Shown: one piece after another, positions 1 through 10,490 of the stretch
Layout of the letters: each line of letters starts with the position of its first letter
Numbering within the stretch: the stretch's first letter is position 1
NCBI RefSeq assembly: GCF_900497805.2
Contig: NW_020948739.1
Span: forward strand, 11,853,642-11,917,641
Length of the DNA stretch: 64,000 bases
Direction: 5' to 3'
Source: Vombatus ursinus
Lineage: Eukaryota > Chordata > Mammalia > Diprotodontia > Vombatidae
The notes under the pieces: model-generated
What the model was told of the DNA's origin: nothing
Database searches by the model: none
Seen by the model: the letters and a program-made list of their open reading frames with translations, nothing else
Position numbers and translations under genes: made by a program

Positions 1-60
1 TTCCTTCCTTCCTTCCTTCCTTCCTTCCTTCCTTCCTTCCTTCCTTCTTCTTTCCTTCCT
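1..60. repeat. (TTCC)n microsatellite
   Basis: Near-perfect TTCC tetranucleotide run, cut by the left edge of the window, so its full length is unknown. Confidence 0.97.
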
Positions 61-741
61 TTGCATAGGCCTTATCTCAGTGTTTACCCTCTTGGTCACT
101 GTAACATTGACTATAAATGTCTTATATCAGTAAATAAGAAGTGAAACATTGGGACAATTTCTGAAAAATAACGATTGAACAACAATTTTAAAAAATCAAC
201 ACATTGATAGAAGTTTATTGATGATTGAGTTAGACTACTTTCCCTCAGAAGGAAAAAAGTGATCATGAAGAAAAGTAGATAAATCTATGACTGATAAATC
301 TATGACTATCACCATTGACAGCAAATCAACTCTACCAAGTCTCATGCTTATACTTATCTGGTGTGAGCTCTCCCTTTTTCTCCATCCTCCTCCATTTAAA
401 CAACAGGATTAGCCTGTTGTTCCTCATGGAACTGATTTACTGGAACTATCAACGGTGCTAGTTCACAGCTTAGAACTAGAATCAACACTGATCAAGGCCT
501 GAGTGATGGTGTGGGCAATTGAGTGTATGAATCCTTATGTCCTTTTTCACATTTGCCATAGACCACTTTGTATATCATCAGTAAAACTCCAGGGCTCTGC
601 CTCTCTTCCTTGAAATCCCAGACAAGAACGATAGATTCATTGACAGTCCTCAGTCTTCTTCGAGGGCCATAAAGCTCACCAAGACTTGGCCCACAGGGCC
701 CTGCCTCATCTATCTTTTGACAAAGGAACCAGGATAGAAGA
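61..741. other. No recognised feature
   Basis: Apparently unique A/T-rich DNA. A 90-codon minus-strand open frame (492-764) has no recognisable domain and runs into the L1 fragment, so it is treated as chance. A short local duplication of a TAAATCTATGACT motif lies near 280-308. Confidence 0.5.
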
Positions 742-1545
742 GGTTCAACCATTCTGGAAAACAATGGTAAATTATGCTAGAAAAGTGACTAAATTGTTCG
801 TATCTTTTGAACAAGCAATACCATGACTGAGTATGATATAGATGCCAAGGAGATCATAAACTGAAAGGCCCTATACATAACAAAATATTTATGATAACAC
901 TTCTTGTGGTCACACACACACACAAAAATCCACCTCAACTAACCAAAACTAATCAAATAAACAAAAGTAAAAAAAACCCCAAAAACTGGAAATGGGTTGG
1001 TTACTAAATGGGAAATTGTTGAACAAATTGTGGCATATGAATGTCAAGGATTGCTATTGTTCCATACAGAGTGATTAATATAAAAGTTAAGAGAAACCTG
1101 GGAAGGCTTATTTGTATTTATGCAGAGCAAAGTAAGCAGAACCAAGAGAAAAATATATACAAGGACATCGATCATATAAAGGAAAACAACACTAAAATAC
1201 TTAGTGTTTAAAAGACTTAGAATCTAGATAAATGCAATACCAAATCTTGTCTCCAGAACACTGATATACATACACATACATACATACATACATACATAAT
1301 ATACACATATATATGTACGTGTGTGTGTGTGTGTACTTCCCTCCTCTTGGTAGAAAGAGGGAGTACTACACGTATGGAGAATTGGGCATACATTGGAAGA
1401 TGTAGCCAATATTTTTATTTGTTTTGCTTAACAGTAGTTTTTTGTTAAGGAGGGCAATTCTATTGGAGGAAAATATTAGGAAGCAAAAATGATGTAACAA
1501 AAATTATCAACAAAAAATTTAAAAAATAAACAAAACCAAAAAGGA
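742..1545 (+). mobile_element. L1 LINE 3' end, old copy
   Basis: Phrases typical of the marsupial L1 3' end are readable in order: 'attctggaaaacaat' (749), 'agcaataccatgactga' (814), 'gaacaaattgtggcatatga' (1021), 'agcagaaccaagagaa' (1135), then an A-rich end near 1500-1545. The copy is diverged and interrupted by CA and CATA/TG simple repeats. No intact ORF2 is present, only the terminal region. Confidence 0.75.
1262..1336. repeat. (CATA)n/(TG)n microsatellite
   Basis: Repeated TACATACA followed by ATATATGT and GTGTGTGT, lying inside the L1 3' end. Confidence 0.9.
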
Positions 1546-1700
1546 ACCAAAAATGATCTGCTCAATGGTTACAAAGGAAAGGCAGATATTACAAACCCAT
1601 CTAGGTGTCTGGCTTATTTATATACTGTTACATACACATTGTAATAATATATTTTATTCACACATAAGCGTGATCATAAGTTTTATACATTCTGGGTTTA

Positions 1701-1880
1701 TAGAATTCTAGAGCTGGAAGGACCTTAGAGATCATGTCGTTGAATCATATCATCTAGATATAGATGGAGATCAATGCAGGGCAAGTTACACACCCAAGGT
1801 CACACGGTAAGTTCACAGGAGAAATGGACTCCTGCCATCTGGTCTAGTGTTCTTGCTATCACAGAACACCTCCCATCTAA
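1701..1880 (-). mobile_element. CORE-SINE with L3/CR1-type tail
   Basis: On the plus strand it starts with the inverted tail 'agagctggaaggaccttaga', followed by a decayed CORE ('caaggtcacacggtaag'). This tail (sense 'ggtccttccagctctagaat') resembles the 3' end of L3/CR1 LINEs. Confidence 0.7.
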
Positions 1881-2427
1881 CAAGCAACAAATACTATGTA
1901 TCTACTGCAGTGCCACCCCTATTGTAATCTATACTCTTTTTAGCATAGAGGCCTTTTCCTCTTCGTATTATCTAAGTGTCAATAGCAATCAGTACCAAGG
2001 CAATAAGGAAATGAAAATTAGAGATGGTATTGTCGGGACATTGACTCTACTCACCTCCTTCTCTCCCATCATCACCATGTTCCATCCTTATTTCTGTTTA
2101 ATAACAAGGTAGGTTCGAATTTTGCAAAAGATTTTTGTCATTTTTACCTAGCCTTGTAGGGTTATCTAGATGAAAAAGACTCAAATACGTTGTTACTGAG
2201 ATGAGAAATGATGGCTTTTTGTTGCCATTTAACTAAAAGCCATCTGTTAAAGCCTCAGGCAAATTCACTGAAGAGAATAGACAAAATGGAAGTCCTATAA
2301 ATTTCATGAAGAAGGAGATAATGACATTGGGTTTTTTTAGGTGTGCTCCCTCTTCTCTCCAATTCTATACTTCAAAGGTCCTTGATATGATCCCTCATTC
2401 TGTTCACCTTTGTGCCAGTTTTTGACT
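1881..2427. other. No recognised feature
   Basis: Apparently unique sequence. An open frame running 1774-2112 begins inside the SINE and has no protein signature. Confidence 0.5.
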
Positions 2428-2675
2428 AGTTGGCACAGTGGTTAGAGTGCTAGGTCTAAAATCATGAAGACCTGAGTTCAAAACTGGCCTCAGAAACTTA
2501 ACAACTGTATGACCCTGACACAGTCTTCATTTGCCTCAGTTTCGTCATCTGTAAAATGGAGATAATAATAGCACCTCTCAGAGTTGTTGTGAGAATCAAA
2601 TGCAATAATATTAGTAAAGTGTTTAGCCCAGTGCCTGGCACATAGTAGGAACTATATAAATGCTTATTCTCTTCC
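2428..2675 (+). mobile_element. MIR-type CORE-SINE, near full length
   Basis: Order is tRNA-like head ('ggcacagtggttagagtgct'), B-box-like 'gagttcaaaactgg', CORE ('tcatctgtaaaatggagata') and an L2-type tail ('gtgcctggcacatagtagg'). Confidence 0.85.
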
Positions 2676-2686
2676 ACTCAAGATAC

Positions 2687-2778
2687 TGTGGTTCCCTATT
2701 GAGTCCAGTATAAAATACAAAAATTTTTATTTGTTATATAGTTCTTCACAATTTGGCTGTAATCTACCCTCCAGTCTG
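2687..2778 (+). mobile_element. L2 LINE fragment, sense
   Basis: 'gtggttccctattgagtcca' and 'cttcacaatttggctgtaat' match the L2 region downstream of the reverse transcriptase core ('gtggctccctattgcc...', 'cttcacaacctggc'). Confidence 0.6.
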
Positions 2779-3415
2779 TCAATAAACATTTATTAAGTGC
2801 CTACTTTGTGTCAGGCATTATGTTGAGTGCTGGAGATAGGCAATACTGTTCCTGTTCTCTAGGAAATCACAATCTAATGGGGGAAACAATATGCAAACAA
2901 CTATGTGCAAACGAGCTATTTACAGGATAAATAGGGAATAATCAGTAGATGGAAGGCACTAGCATTTAGGGAGTAGCTAGGGAAAAGCTCCCTGTAAAAG
3001 GTGGGGTTTTAGCTGGCATTTAAAGGAAGTCAGGGAAACCAGGGGGTAAAGATGAGAAGGGAAAGCATTCCAGGTATGGGAGATAGCTGGTGAATTTGTC
3101 CAGAGTTCTGAGATGGAATGTCTTGTGTAGAAAACAGCAAAGAGGTCAATATCAATGGATGGAAGGGTGGGTAAATGGACGGTGATGTGTAAGAAGAAAG
3201 GTGTGTAGGAGAGAAACAGGTTATGAAGGGTTTTGAATACCAAGCAGAGGAATTCAAATTTGATCCTGGAGGTGATAGGAAGCCACTGAAGCTATTGAGT
3301 GTGTGTGAGGAATTTGAAATGGTCAGACATGCATTTTAGGAAGATTACTTTGAGAACTGATTGGAGGATGGACTGGAGGGGGGAGAGACTTGTGGTATGA
3401 AGACCAACCAGTTTT
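2779..3415 (-). mobile_element. L2 LINE 3' end, antisense
   Basis: Begins with the reversed L2 3' end ('aaacatttattaagtgccta', 'ctggagataggcaata') and proceeds upstream in the element through 'gcattccaggtatgggag', 'gttatgaagggttttgaata' and 'gatgggaagccactg'-like text. On the minus strand 2977-3243 this gives an open frame with L2-type residues (ISELWTNSP, WNAFPSHL). Confidence 0.8.
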
Positions 3416-3815
3416 CTAGATTTATTATTTCTTACCCCTCTCCCCATATATTCTACTCTAGCTTAACGAGCCTATTTATTATTCCTTGTATACAACATTC
3501 TGTCCCCTGCCTTTTTGCCTTTCTATATAAGCTGTCTGCCGTACCTGGAATATTATCCCTCCTCATCTCTGTCTCTTGGAATTCCTAGATTCCTTCAAAG
3601 TTCAACTTTGGTGTCATTTTCCCACATAAGTCTTTTCCTTATCCGTCTAGTCATTAATGCTACCTCCAGATTGCTTCATATTTACTTAGCTGTGCAGTTA
3701 TTGTATCCCCTGAGAGTGGAAGCTCCTTGAGGGCAGAAGCTATTTTTTCCCCTTTGTATTTCCATTACTTATCACAGTGCATTGAACATAATATGTGCTT
3801 ACTAATTCTTGTTGA
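3416..3815 (+). mobile_element. L2 LINE 3' end, sense
   Basis: 'gccgtacctggaatattatc', 'tggaattcctagattccttc', 'gtggaagctccttgagggca' and 'ttatcacagtgcattgaaca' follow the order of the L2 C-terminus and 3' UTR. It abuts an antisense copy on its left, so two L2 pieces lie back to back. Confidence 0.8.
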
Positions 3816-4024
3816 ATTAAAGTGAATGCTTTAATTTATTCAACAAACATTTATTAAGCATGTTCTGTGGGCAATGCATTGTGCATTCTTTGTACCAAGA
3901 AGATTTACCATTATTATATTCAACTTGGTATCTCTCCACAGAACTTAGCAATGTGCATTGCCCACAATAAATGCTTAATAAATGTTTGTTGAATAAATTA
4001 AAGCTTTCACTTTAATTCAACAAG
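3808..4024. repeat. Inverted repeat, 71-bp arms
   Basis: Arms 3808-3878 and 3954-4024 are reverse complements over 71 bases with four mismatches by hand count and no gaps; spacer 75 bp. Each arm joins an L2 3' end to an oppositely oriented L2 3' end, so the junction itself has been copied in inverted orientation. Confidence 0.9.
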
Positions 4025-4081
4025 AAATTATTAAGCACCTACATAAGACGGGATGCTTGCCCTCATGGAGCTTACATTCTC
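4025..4081 (-). mobile_element. L2 3'-end fragment, antisense
   Basis: 'ttaagcacctacataagacg' and 'ccctcatggagcttacattc' match the reversed L2 3' end. Confidence 0.65.
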
Positions 4082-4099
4082 CACAGGCTCACCTGGGCT

Positions 4100-4900
4100 A
4101 CAACTGTCTCATCCATTGGAATGTGTGATCCTTGAAGGCAAGGACTGCTTTTGCCTTTCTTTGTATCCCTAGCACTTAGCACAGTACTTCAAACATAACA
4201 CTTAACAAATGCTTATTGACTAATTAGTCTTTCTGCCTTCAGTCTCTTTCCTTTCTAACCAACCTGAACATAACTCGTGCTCTAAAACTCATTTGCTCAC
4301 GTCACCGCCCTTGCTCAAGAAACTTCAGTGGCTCCTCATTGCCTCTAAAATAAAATGGAAACTCCTCTGATTTGATTGCTTCAAGGAAAAGAGCACTAGG
4401 TAAAGAGTGAAAGGACCTAGGAGAGGTTTCAGCTTACTCTTGGGATTTTATAATGACTACTTGTGCAATTTTCTATCTCTAAGTTTATAATCTGATTCCA
4501 ACTTGTATTTCCAGACATTTCCAATTAGTACTATTCTGTTTCTTTCCTCTGTGCCTTTGCCTAGGCCAGGGGTAGGGAACCTGCAGCCTCAAGGCCACAC
4601 ATGGCCCTCTAGGTCCTCAAGTGCAATCCATTGACTGAATCCAAACTTCACAGAATGAATCCCCTTAACAAAAGGATTTGTTCTGTAAAACTTGGACTCA
4701 GTCAAAGGCTGCATCTGAGGACTTAGAAGGCCACATGTGGCAGATTCCCTACCCCTTGCCTAGGCCCTCCTCCATACCTTGAATGCTCTTTCTTCTCATT
4801 TTTCCCTCTTCAAATTCCTAGCTGTATTCAATTTTCAGCTCAGATGTTATATGAAGACTATCTTTGCCTCTCCTATTGTCAACACTTCCTGGGATAAAAT
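4100..4900 (+). mobile_element. L2 LINE fragments, sense, split by hAT MITE
   Basis: A 3' end (4105-4225: 'ccttgaaggcaaggactgct', 'agcacttagcacagtacttc') is followed by a more upstream L2 piece (4280-4375: 'aaacttcagtggctcctcat') and then by 'gtgcctttgcctaggc' / 'ccttgaatgctctttcttct' on either side of a hAT insertion. At least two separate L2 copies are therefore present. Confidence 0.7.
4567..4758. mobile_element. hAT-type MITE with target-site duplication
   Basis: Starts 'caggggtagggaacctgcag' and ends with the near reverse complement ('gattccctacccctt'). The terminal inverted repeats extend inward ('ggccacacatggccctctag' / 'cttagaaggccacatgtggc'). It is flanked by an identical 8-bp copy, CCTAGGCC, at 4560-4567 and 4759-4766 (one base shared with the element end), the duplication size expected of hAT. 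It interrupts an L2. No transposase is encoded. Confidence 0.9.
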
Positions 4901-4917
4901 TATTTTGCATTAACTTT

Positions 4918-5075
4918 GTGCATATATGTATAATATATATGCACATACATATATACATGTAAATATATTAACACAAATATATTTTATATAAACATATACA
5001 ACATATTTATATACATATAAACATATACAACATGATATATATGTATATATATATCTAAATTCATATGTGTATATG
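4918..5075. repeat. AT/CATA-rich simple repeat
   Basis: Alternating TATATA, ACATATA and CATATAAA units. Confidence 0.85.
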
Positions 5076-5160
5076 CCTATAAATGTATTTCCTATGTATA
5101 TTTATATTGACTTGGAGTAAATTTTGTTTCTTATCAGTAGATTTTTTCAGTTCTTTGAGA

Positions 5161-5403
5161 GTTGTTGCTATTGTTCAGTTTTATCTGACTCATCTAGACC
5201 TGATTTTAGGTTTTCTTGGTGAAGATCCTGGAGTGGTTTGCCATTTCCTTCTCCGGCTCATTTTACAGATGAGGAAACTGAGGCAAACAGGGTTAAGTAA
5301 TTTGCCCAAGGTCACATAGCTAGTAAGTATTTGAGGCCAGATTTGAACTCCTGTTTTCCTGACTCCAGGCCTGGCCCTCTATCCACTGTGCCACCCACTG
5401 CAG
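5161..5403 (-). mobile_element. tRNA/CORE-SINE with RTE-type tail
   Basis: Plus-strand order is reversed tail ('gttgctattgttcagtttta', 'ctggagtggtttgccatttc'), CORE ('cattttacagatgaggaaac'), then tRNA-like head ('ctctatccactgtgccaccc'). The tail resembles the 3' end of BovB/RTE LINEs. Confidence 0.9.
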
Positions 5404-5534
5404 GATTAGGTTAGGTGTAGGTAAGAGTAAGTTCTCTTTATTTTGGTTTTTAACCACCAGTATGTGGCAAAGAGCCAGGCACATAGAAGATACTTAATAT
5501 TTACCTGCATATTGCATTCATTTCAATGACAGTA

Positions 5535-5830
5535 ATGTAACGGAGCAGCTGACAAAGTCTCTCATACTATTCTTGTGGAAGAGATGGAAAGATGTGGCCT
5601 AGATTATAGCACAATTAGATGGATTCAAAACTGGCTGAATGGCTAGATCCCCAAATTAGTCATTAATCATTCATTGTTAACCCCCCAAAACCCAGTAGAG
5701 TTCCCCAGGAATCTGTGCTTATTCTTGTGTTATTATTGACTTGGATAAAGGAACATATTAGCATAATTATCAAATTATCTGATATATGTATGGTTGAAGA
5801 TCTGCATTATTAGAGAGATGTTCCAAATCA
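5535..5830 (+). mobile_element. L3/CR1 LINE fragment, sense
   Basis: 'gtggaagagatggaaagatg', 'gattcaaaactggctgaatg' and 'agagttccccaggaatctgt' follow the L3 RT region; the last encodes a V-P-Q-x-S-V-L-type RT motif in decayed form, then 'ttggataaaggaacatatta' (DL-D-G-like). Confidence 0.7.
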
Positions 5831-5924
5831 GTGAAATAACAAATTCATTTGAGTAACAACTCAATTAAACTCTCTAAAATGTCCACACATACATTTTTCT
5901 AGTTGTTAATTTGGGGGCCAAAGG

Positions 5925-6985
5925 GACCAAGTCTTGCCCTCTTTTTCTTAATAGCCTTTTGATTATTTGGAGTATAAGTATCATGTCACACCCAATGTAA
6001 ATATCCCTCATTCCTTCCACTAATCCTAATATGACACGATCTTGAGGTGCTTTGTCCTCCTGGTGACTCTACTCTGAATACTCTACAGTTTGATGAATTC
6101 CATGGTTTTTTTTTTTAAAGGACAATGCTCAGAACTGAACCCCGGACTCCAGTTATGGTCTGAATAAAACAGAATACAGTAGGACTATGTATGACCTCTC
6201 AGTGGATAGGGCACTGCACCTGGAGTCAGGAAAACCTGGTCTCTCACACTTGCTTGCTGACCCTGAGCAAGTCACTTAACTGCTGTCTACCTCATTTGTA
6301 AAATGGTAATAATAATAATAATAATAGCAATAATGATAATAAAATAATAATAGCACCTACCTCCTAGGGTTGAGTTGAGGATAAAATGAAATAATACTTG
6401 TGAAGCACTTTACAAATCTTAAAGCACTATGTAAATGCTATTGTTTTTGTTATTTTAAATTATGTAGTCTAAGATTGCATTAGCTTGTAGTCCACTAAAC
6501 CTCCAGCTCTTTTTCAAATAAACTGCTACTCAGTCACACTCTTTCCTGTTCCATCTTGTATTTAATTTGGTTTTCCAACAGATGTAAAATTTTGCCTTTA
6601 TTTTTCTCAAATTTCATGTTAATAGATCCAGAACTTTAGTCTATTGAAGTCTCTTGAATTCTTTCACCCTTAGTGCTCATCCTCTCTCACATATTTGTGT
6701 CATCTATAACTTGACAAACATGTCCTTTTTACCTTACTAATAAAATGTTAAACAATGCAAAACCAAATATAGATTTTTGGGACACTTGACTGGCTATTTT
6801 CTTCCAAACTGACATTAACCATTTTGTGAATCTTTTTGGATCAGGACATTCAGGCAAATCCAAACCTACCTAACGCTCTTGTCATCTAACTCATATTGCT
6901 CCAACTTTTCCACAAGCCAAGCTTGAGAAGTCTGTAAAAGGTTTTGCTTAAATCTACATAAATGGAGTGTTTCCACATTCTACTA
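5925..6985 (-). mobile_element. L3/CR1 LINE, antisense, split by a MIR
   Basis: Reads as the reversed 3' half of L3: 'tccttccactaatcctaata', 'cctcctggtgactctactct', 'actccagttatggtctgaat', then after the SINE 'agattgcattagcttgtagt', 'actaataaaatgttaaacaa' and 'ggacacttgactggctattt'. The MIR at 6190-6455 interrupts it, so the LINE is older. Confidence 0.8.
6190..6455 (+). mobile_element. MIR-type CORE-SINE inserted in L3
   Basis: tRNA-like head ('cagtggatagggcactgcac'), CORE ('gcaagtcacttaactgctgt'), expanded (AAT)n, then tail 'gaagcactttacaaatctta' and 'aagcactatgtaaatgctat'. Confidence 0.85.
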
Positions 6986-7555
6986 CTCTAATAAATTTAG
7001 GTCTGTTCTAGAGTCTGCTCTGATCTCTCTCTTTCTTTCTGTCTGATGCGTGATTTATTGTTTTGTTGATTATCTAGATGCAAGAAAGTGATAGAGAAAA
7101 TGTTACTAATGCAGATGAAACTTCAAAGTTTACAAATATTTCTTCCCCTCAGAGGATTGGTTATTAAGCATTTACCAGCACACACTGAATAAATCTGTCC
7201 CAAAAGGAAATAAAGACAAATACATTTATTTCCTATTCTTGATAGTAACTAATCATACCTTTAATAACTAATACCAGTGGGTAGAAGTTATAGGAGTTCT
7301 CTATTGCTAGAAATCTTTAAGCAGAAAGTAATCACTTGTCAGGAAGATTGAAGAGCTAGGATGCTGGGGAACTAAGAAACCATGAACAAGTGATCAGTCT
7401 CTTTGTGCCTCAGTCAGTTTCTTATGATTTATTTACTAAGTCATAGACAGGTTTTGGTCTTTGTTGATATAGGGAGTTACCTGTTCTGACCAAATCACAA
7501 CTCCTCCTTTATTAGTGTGTGGTGGTTACACATCATGGAATGCTAACAGAAGCTG
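6986..7555. other. No recognised feature
   Basis: A/T-rich, apparently unique; no convincing repeat or coding signal. Confidence 0.45.
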
Positions 7556-7559
7556 TAAT

Positions 7560-7675
7560 TGTCAATTCACAGAGTTTAATTGACTTGCAGGGTCATACAC
7601 CTAGCAAGTATCTGAGGTGGGATTCAAACCCAAGTCTTCCTGATTCCAAATCCAGCACTCTAACCATTCATTGTA
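7560..7675 (-). mobile_element. SINE head fragment, antisense
   Basis: 'gacttgcagggtcatacacc', 'gaggtgggattcaaacccaa' and 'tccagcactctaaccattca' are the reversed CORE and tRNA-like head. Confidence 0.75.
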
Positions 7676-7934
7676 TGGGAGGGGCATGCAGCCGAAGCTA
7701 ATTCAAGGGACACTAGGAAGGAGGGTTGATACCATGCTACTGCATTACACTGCCTTTCCATTGAATGTGAAGTAACCATTCATTGTTGGTTGAAGTTTGA
7801 TTTTCTGTTTACCTACTATAGTTCATCCATGCCCCCAAGATGCCAAGTGCTAGGAACTGTTGTGTCCTCAGCTGAATCTGATCTGTTTCTGTATTTCCAA
7901 TATTGGACCTTTCTGCCTGACCAAGGGTAATGGA

Positions 7935-8150
7935 CCTTCCCTGAGTTCAAATCTGACTTCATACACTGGCTAACTGTGTGTTCCTAGGCAAGTCACTTAA
8001 CCTCTGTCTGTCTCAGTTTCTCCCACTGTAAAATGAGGAATAATAAGAACATCCTGATGGAGTTGTTGTGAGGATCAAATGAGAAAATATTTGTAAAGCA
8101 CTTAGCATAGTGTCTGCATATAGTAAGTGCTTAACAAACTGTTACTCCTT
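7935..8150 (+). mobile_element. MIR-type CORE-SINE
   Basis: 'cctgagttcaaatctgactt', 'ggcaagtcacttaacctctg', 'gttgttgtgaggatcaaatg' and 'gtaaagcacttagcatagtg' in order; the 5' head is short. Confidence 0.85.
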
Positions 8151-8434
8151 TCTTCTTTCCCCTTCCCCTAGTGTACAGAACTCTGATGCTGATTTGTCCT
8201 TTCTATTTAAATAATGCCTCCTACTTCTCACCAACTGGCACCGAATCTCATATTCTTAGTAACTCATACCCTATTTTATATATCTGGTAGATGTTCTGGC
8301 CCCTCACTAAATAAAAGCTACCCAACCACAACTATTCCCTGATCATCAGCTTGGGAAATATCCCATGGTGTTATAAAGATCCCATCCTTGGCCTCATCCA
8401 GGACGAGGGCCATAAAGAACATTATACTTGTACA
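8151..8434. other. No recognised feature
   Basis: Apparently unique sequence between two SINEs. Confidence 0.4.
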
Positions 8435-8435
8435 A

Positions 8436-8690
8436 GTGGCGGCACAGTGGATAGAATGCCAGGCCTGAAATCAGGAAGATTTATCTTCCAGAGTTTAAAT
8501 CTGGTCTCAGACCCTTACTAATTGTATGACCTTGGGCAAGTCATTTAACTCTTTTTGCCTTAGTTTCCTCATCTGTAAAACAAACTGGAGAAGGAAATGG
8601 CAAACCATTCTAGTTTTTAGGCCAAGAAAACCCCAAACAGTGTCACGAAGAGTTATACATGACTGAAATAACTGAACAAAAAAAGTTTTA
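8436..8690 (+). mobile_element. tRNA/CORE-SINE with RTE-type tail, near full length
   Basis: Complete order on the plus strand: head ('ggcggcacagtggatagaat'), CORE ('cttgggcaagtcatttaact'), RTE tail ('ctggagaaggaaatggcaaa', 'cacgaagagttatacatgac') and a short A-rich end. A clear guide copy for this family in the window. Confidence 0.92.
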
Positions 8691-8759
8691 AAAAATTTTC
8701 TGTTTAATACATAGAAAATATTCCAATAAAATCCCTGGGTAGAAAAAAGAAGAAAAGTA

Positions 8760-8845
8760 CGTGGTTTTAGAATCAGAAGATCTGGGTTCAAATTCCAGAA
8801 CTGTTTACTTACTACAGGTGACCTTGAGCAAGGCTATAAAATGAG
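8760..8845 (+). mobile_element. SINE fragment
   Basis: 'gatctgggttcaaattccag' (B-box-like) and 'gtgaccttgagcaaggc'; CORE truncated. Confidence 0.6.
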
Positions 8846-9165
8846 AGCTTCTTCTGGGCACATTCATACCTTCAATACCCAGTACATGAGGTCAGTTCTG
8901 CTTTCTGGTTTCTTTCTAGTTTTCCCTGAACATCCTTTCCCTGACGTAAGTAGCATTATGCTCATTTAGCTGGGGTAAAAATACATGTTGGAGGAAGCAC
9001 ATTTTAGAGGCACATGGGGTTAAATTTTTAAGATATCTCAAAGAGAGGAAGAATCCAGAAGAATGGAAGAAATTATGGGTGGTACTAGTACAAAAAAAAA
9101 AAAGACAATAAGGAGATACTTTCTCAACTTTGTCTGAATAGTTTTGGCCCATCATTCTAGCAACT
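8846..9165. other. No recognised feature
   Basis: Contains an A12 run near 9092. Nothing else was identified. Confidence 0.4.
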
Positions 9166-9169
9166 AGCC

Positions 9170-9895
9170 TTTCTAAATCCTTTGGGATCCTATAGGATTT
9201 GTTTCCATAGCTATCCTTCCTAGCTTCAGCTGCAGATTTGATAAGTATGGTTGCATATATTGTAAGGTATATTCACACTGGCTGGTTTTGTCTAAGTGTT
9301 TTTCTTTGTTATAAGGGAAGTTTCTATGGTTGGGGTGAAGGGTTGTATTGGGAAATGCTTGTGGTGAACAAAAAGCATCAATAAAACATTAAAAGTGATG
9401 GATTTCTAAATCTTTATCAAAGTCATTGATGAAAAATATTAAACAGAAAAAACAAACAAACAAACACAGATTTTCCGTTTCCCCACATTTTCCCTGGGTC
9501 ACTCCACTAGAGACTTGCTTCCATTTTGAGCCACTAATGAAAACCCTTTGGGTTTAGTCATACAATCAGTTTTGAATCTACCTGATTGTCCTTTATAGTC
9601 TAACCCAGGAAAAGCACGAGAGAATTCATTAACATGCTTTGCTGAAATCTAGGTAAGTTACAGCTACAGTATTTCCCTATCCACCAGTCTAGCAACTCTA
9701 TGAACATAGGAAAGGAAGTGAGGTTCATTTGGCATGATTTATTCTTCAAGTCACTAAGCTGATTCTTTGTGATCACTTCTTCCTTTTCTAGATGATCACA
9801 GACCACCTCTTTAATTACACATGCTACGGTTTTATCAGGACTCAACATTAAGCTCACTGGCTTGTAGTTTGCAGAATCTATTTCAGGTCCTCAGT
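9170..9895 (-). mobile_element. L3/CR1 LINE, antisense, split by an L1 end
   Basis: 'ctgcagatttgataagtatg', 'caaagtcattgatgaaaaat', 'gtcactccactagagacttg' (reversed GVPQGSV region), 'acatgctttgctgaaatcta' and 'actggcttgtagtttgcaga' read as reversed L3 RT. Bases near 9275-9400 do not belong and match an L1 3' end. Confidence 0.78.
9275..9400 (+). mobile_element. L1 3'-end fragment inside L3
   Basis: 'tttttctttgttataaggga' and 'gggaaatgcttgtggtgaac', ending 'caataaaacattaaaag', match the marsupial L1 terminal region. Confidence 0.6.
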
Positions 9896-9899
9896 GATG

Positions 9900-10230
9900 C
9901 CAGCCTGGAAACTGAGCTTCTTGAAATGGTGTTAAGCCTCTTGATCCAGGAAGCTGACAAGCTAGAAATGGAGCAAGTGCCCTGTAAATTCAATGTGTCC
10001 TTGGTTGTGATGTTCTCTGTTGGTGGGCATGACACTGGTTAGAAGCATGGAAGTAGATGGTCTTGCCATGCTGAATGTGGTGAAAGAGGTCCCCCACCAT
10101 GGCCTTCACCTTATTTTATATGAATCTGAATCCCACCCTCATGTATGCTATAGAGGTGGAATTTGACCTGTCACAGCCCCTCTTTATTAATGTATAAGAG
10201 AAATATAGAAAAGCTTTTGAGATGACCACA
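9900..10230 (+). pseudogene. Possible retrocopy of an unidentified host gene
   Basis: This stretch lies between an L3 and a MIR, reads like coding DNA and is not a repeat I recognise. One frame gives LLIQEADKLEMEQVPCKFNV (to 10042), another LVRSMEVDGLAMLNVVKEV (from about 10034), and a third MYAIEVEFDLSQPLFIN (10141-10191). Each is protein-like but they are in different frames, which would fit a frameshifted retrocopy. I could not name the parent. Chance is a real alternative. Confidence 0.25.
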
Positions 10231-10234
10231 GGCA

Positions 10235-10490
10235 TCTATGTGGCAGAGAGTAGACAGTCCTGGACTTGGAGTGAGGAAGACCTGAGTTTGAGTCCTGCTT
10301 CAGACACTTATTAGTTATGTGATCCTGGGCAAGTCATTAACCCTCAGTCTGCCTCAATTTCCTCAGTTATAAAGTGGGGATAATAATAGTACCTATCTCA
10401 CAGGGGCATAGTGAGGATCAAATGAGATGACCCATATAAAGTGTTTTGCAAATCTTAAATTGCTAATATATGCTAGTTATTATAATTTAT
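10235..10490 (+). mobile_element. MIR-type CORE-SINE
   Basis: 'gagtttgagtcctgcttcag', 'gggcaagtcattaaccctca', 'gaggatcaaatgagatgacc' and 'gtgttttgcaaatcttaaat' in order. Confidence 0.85.
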
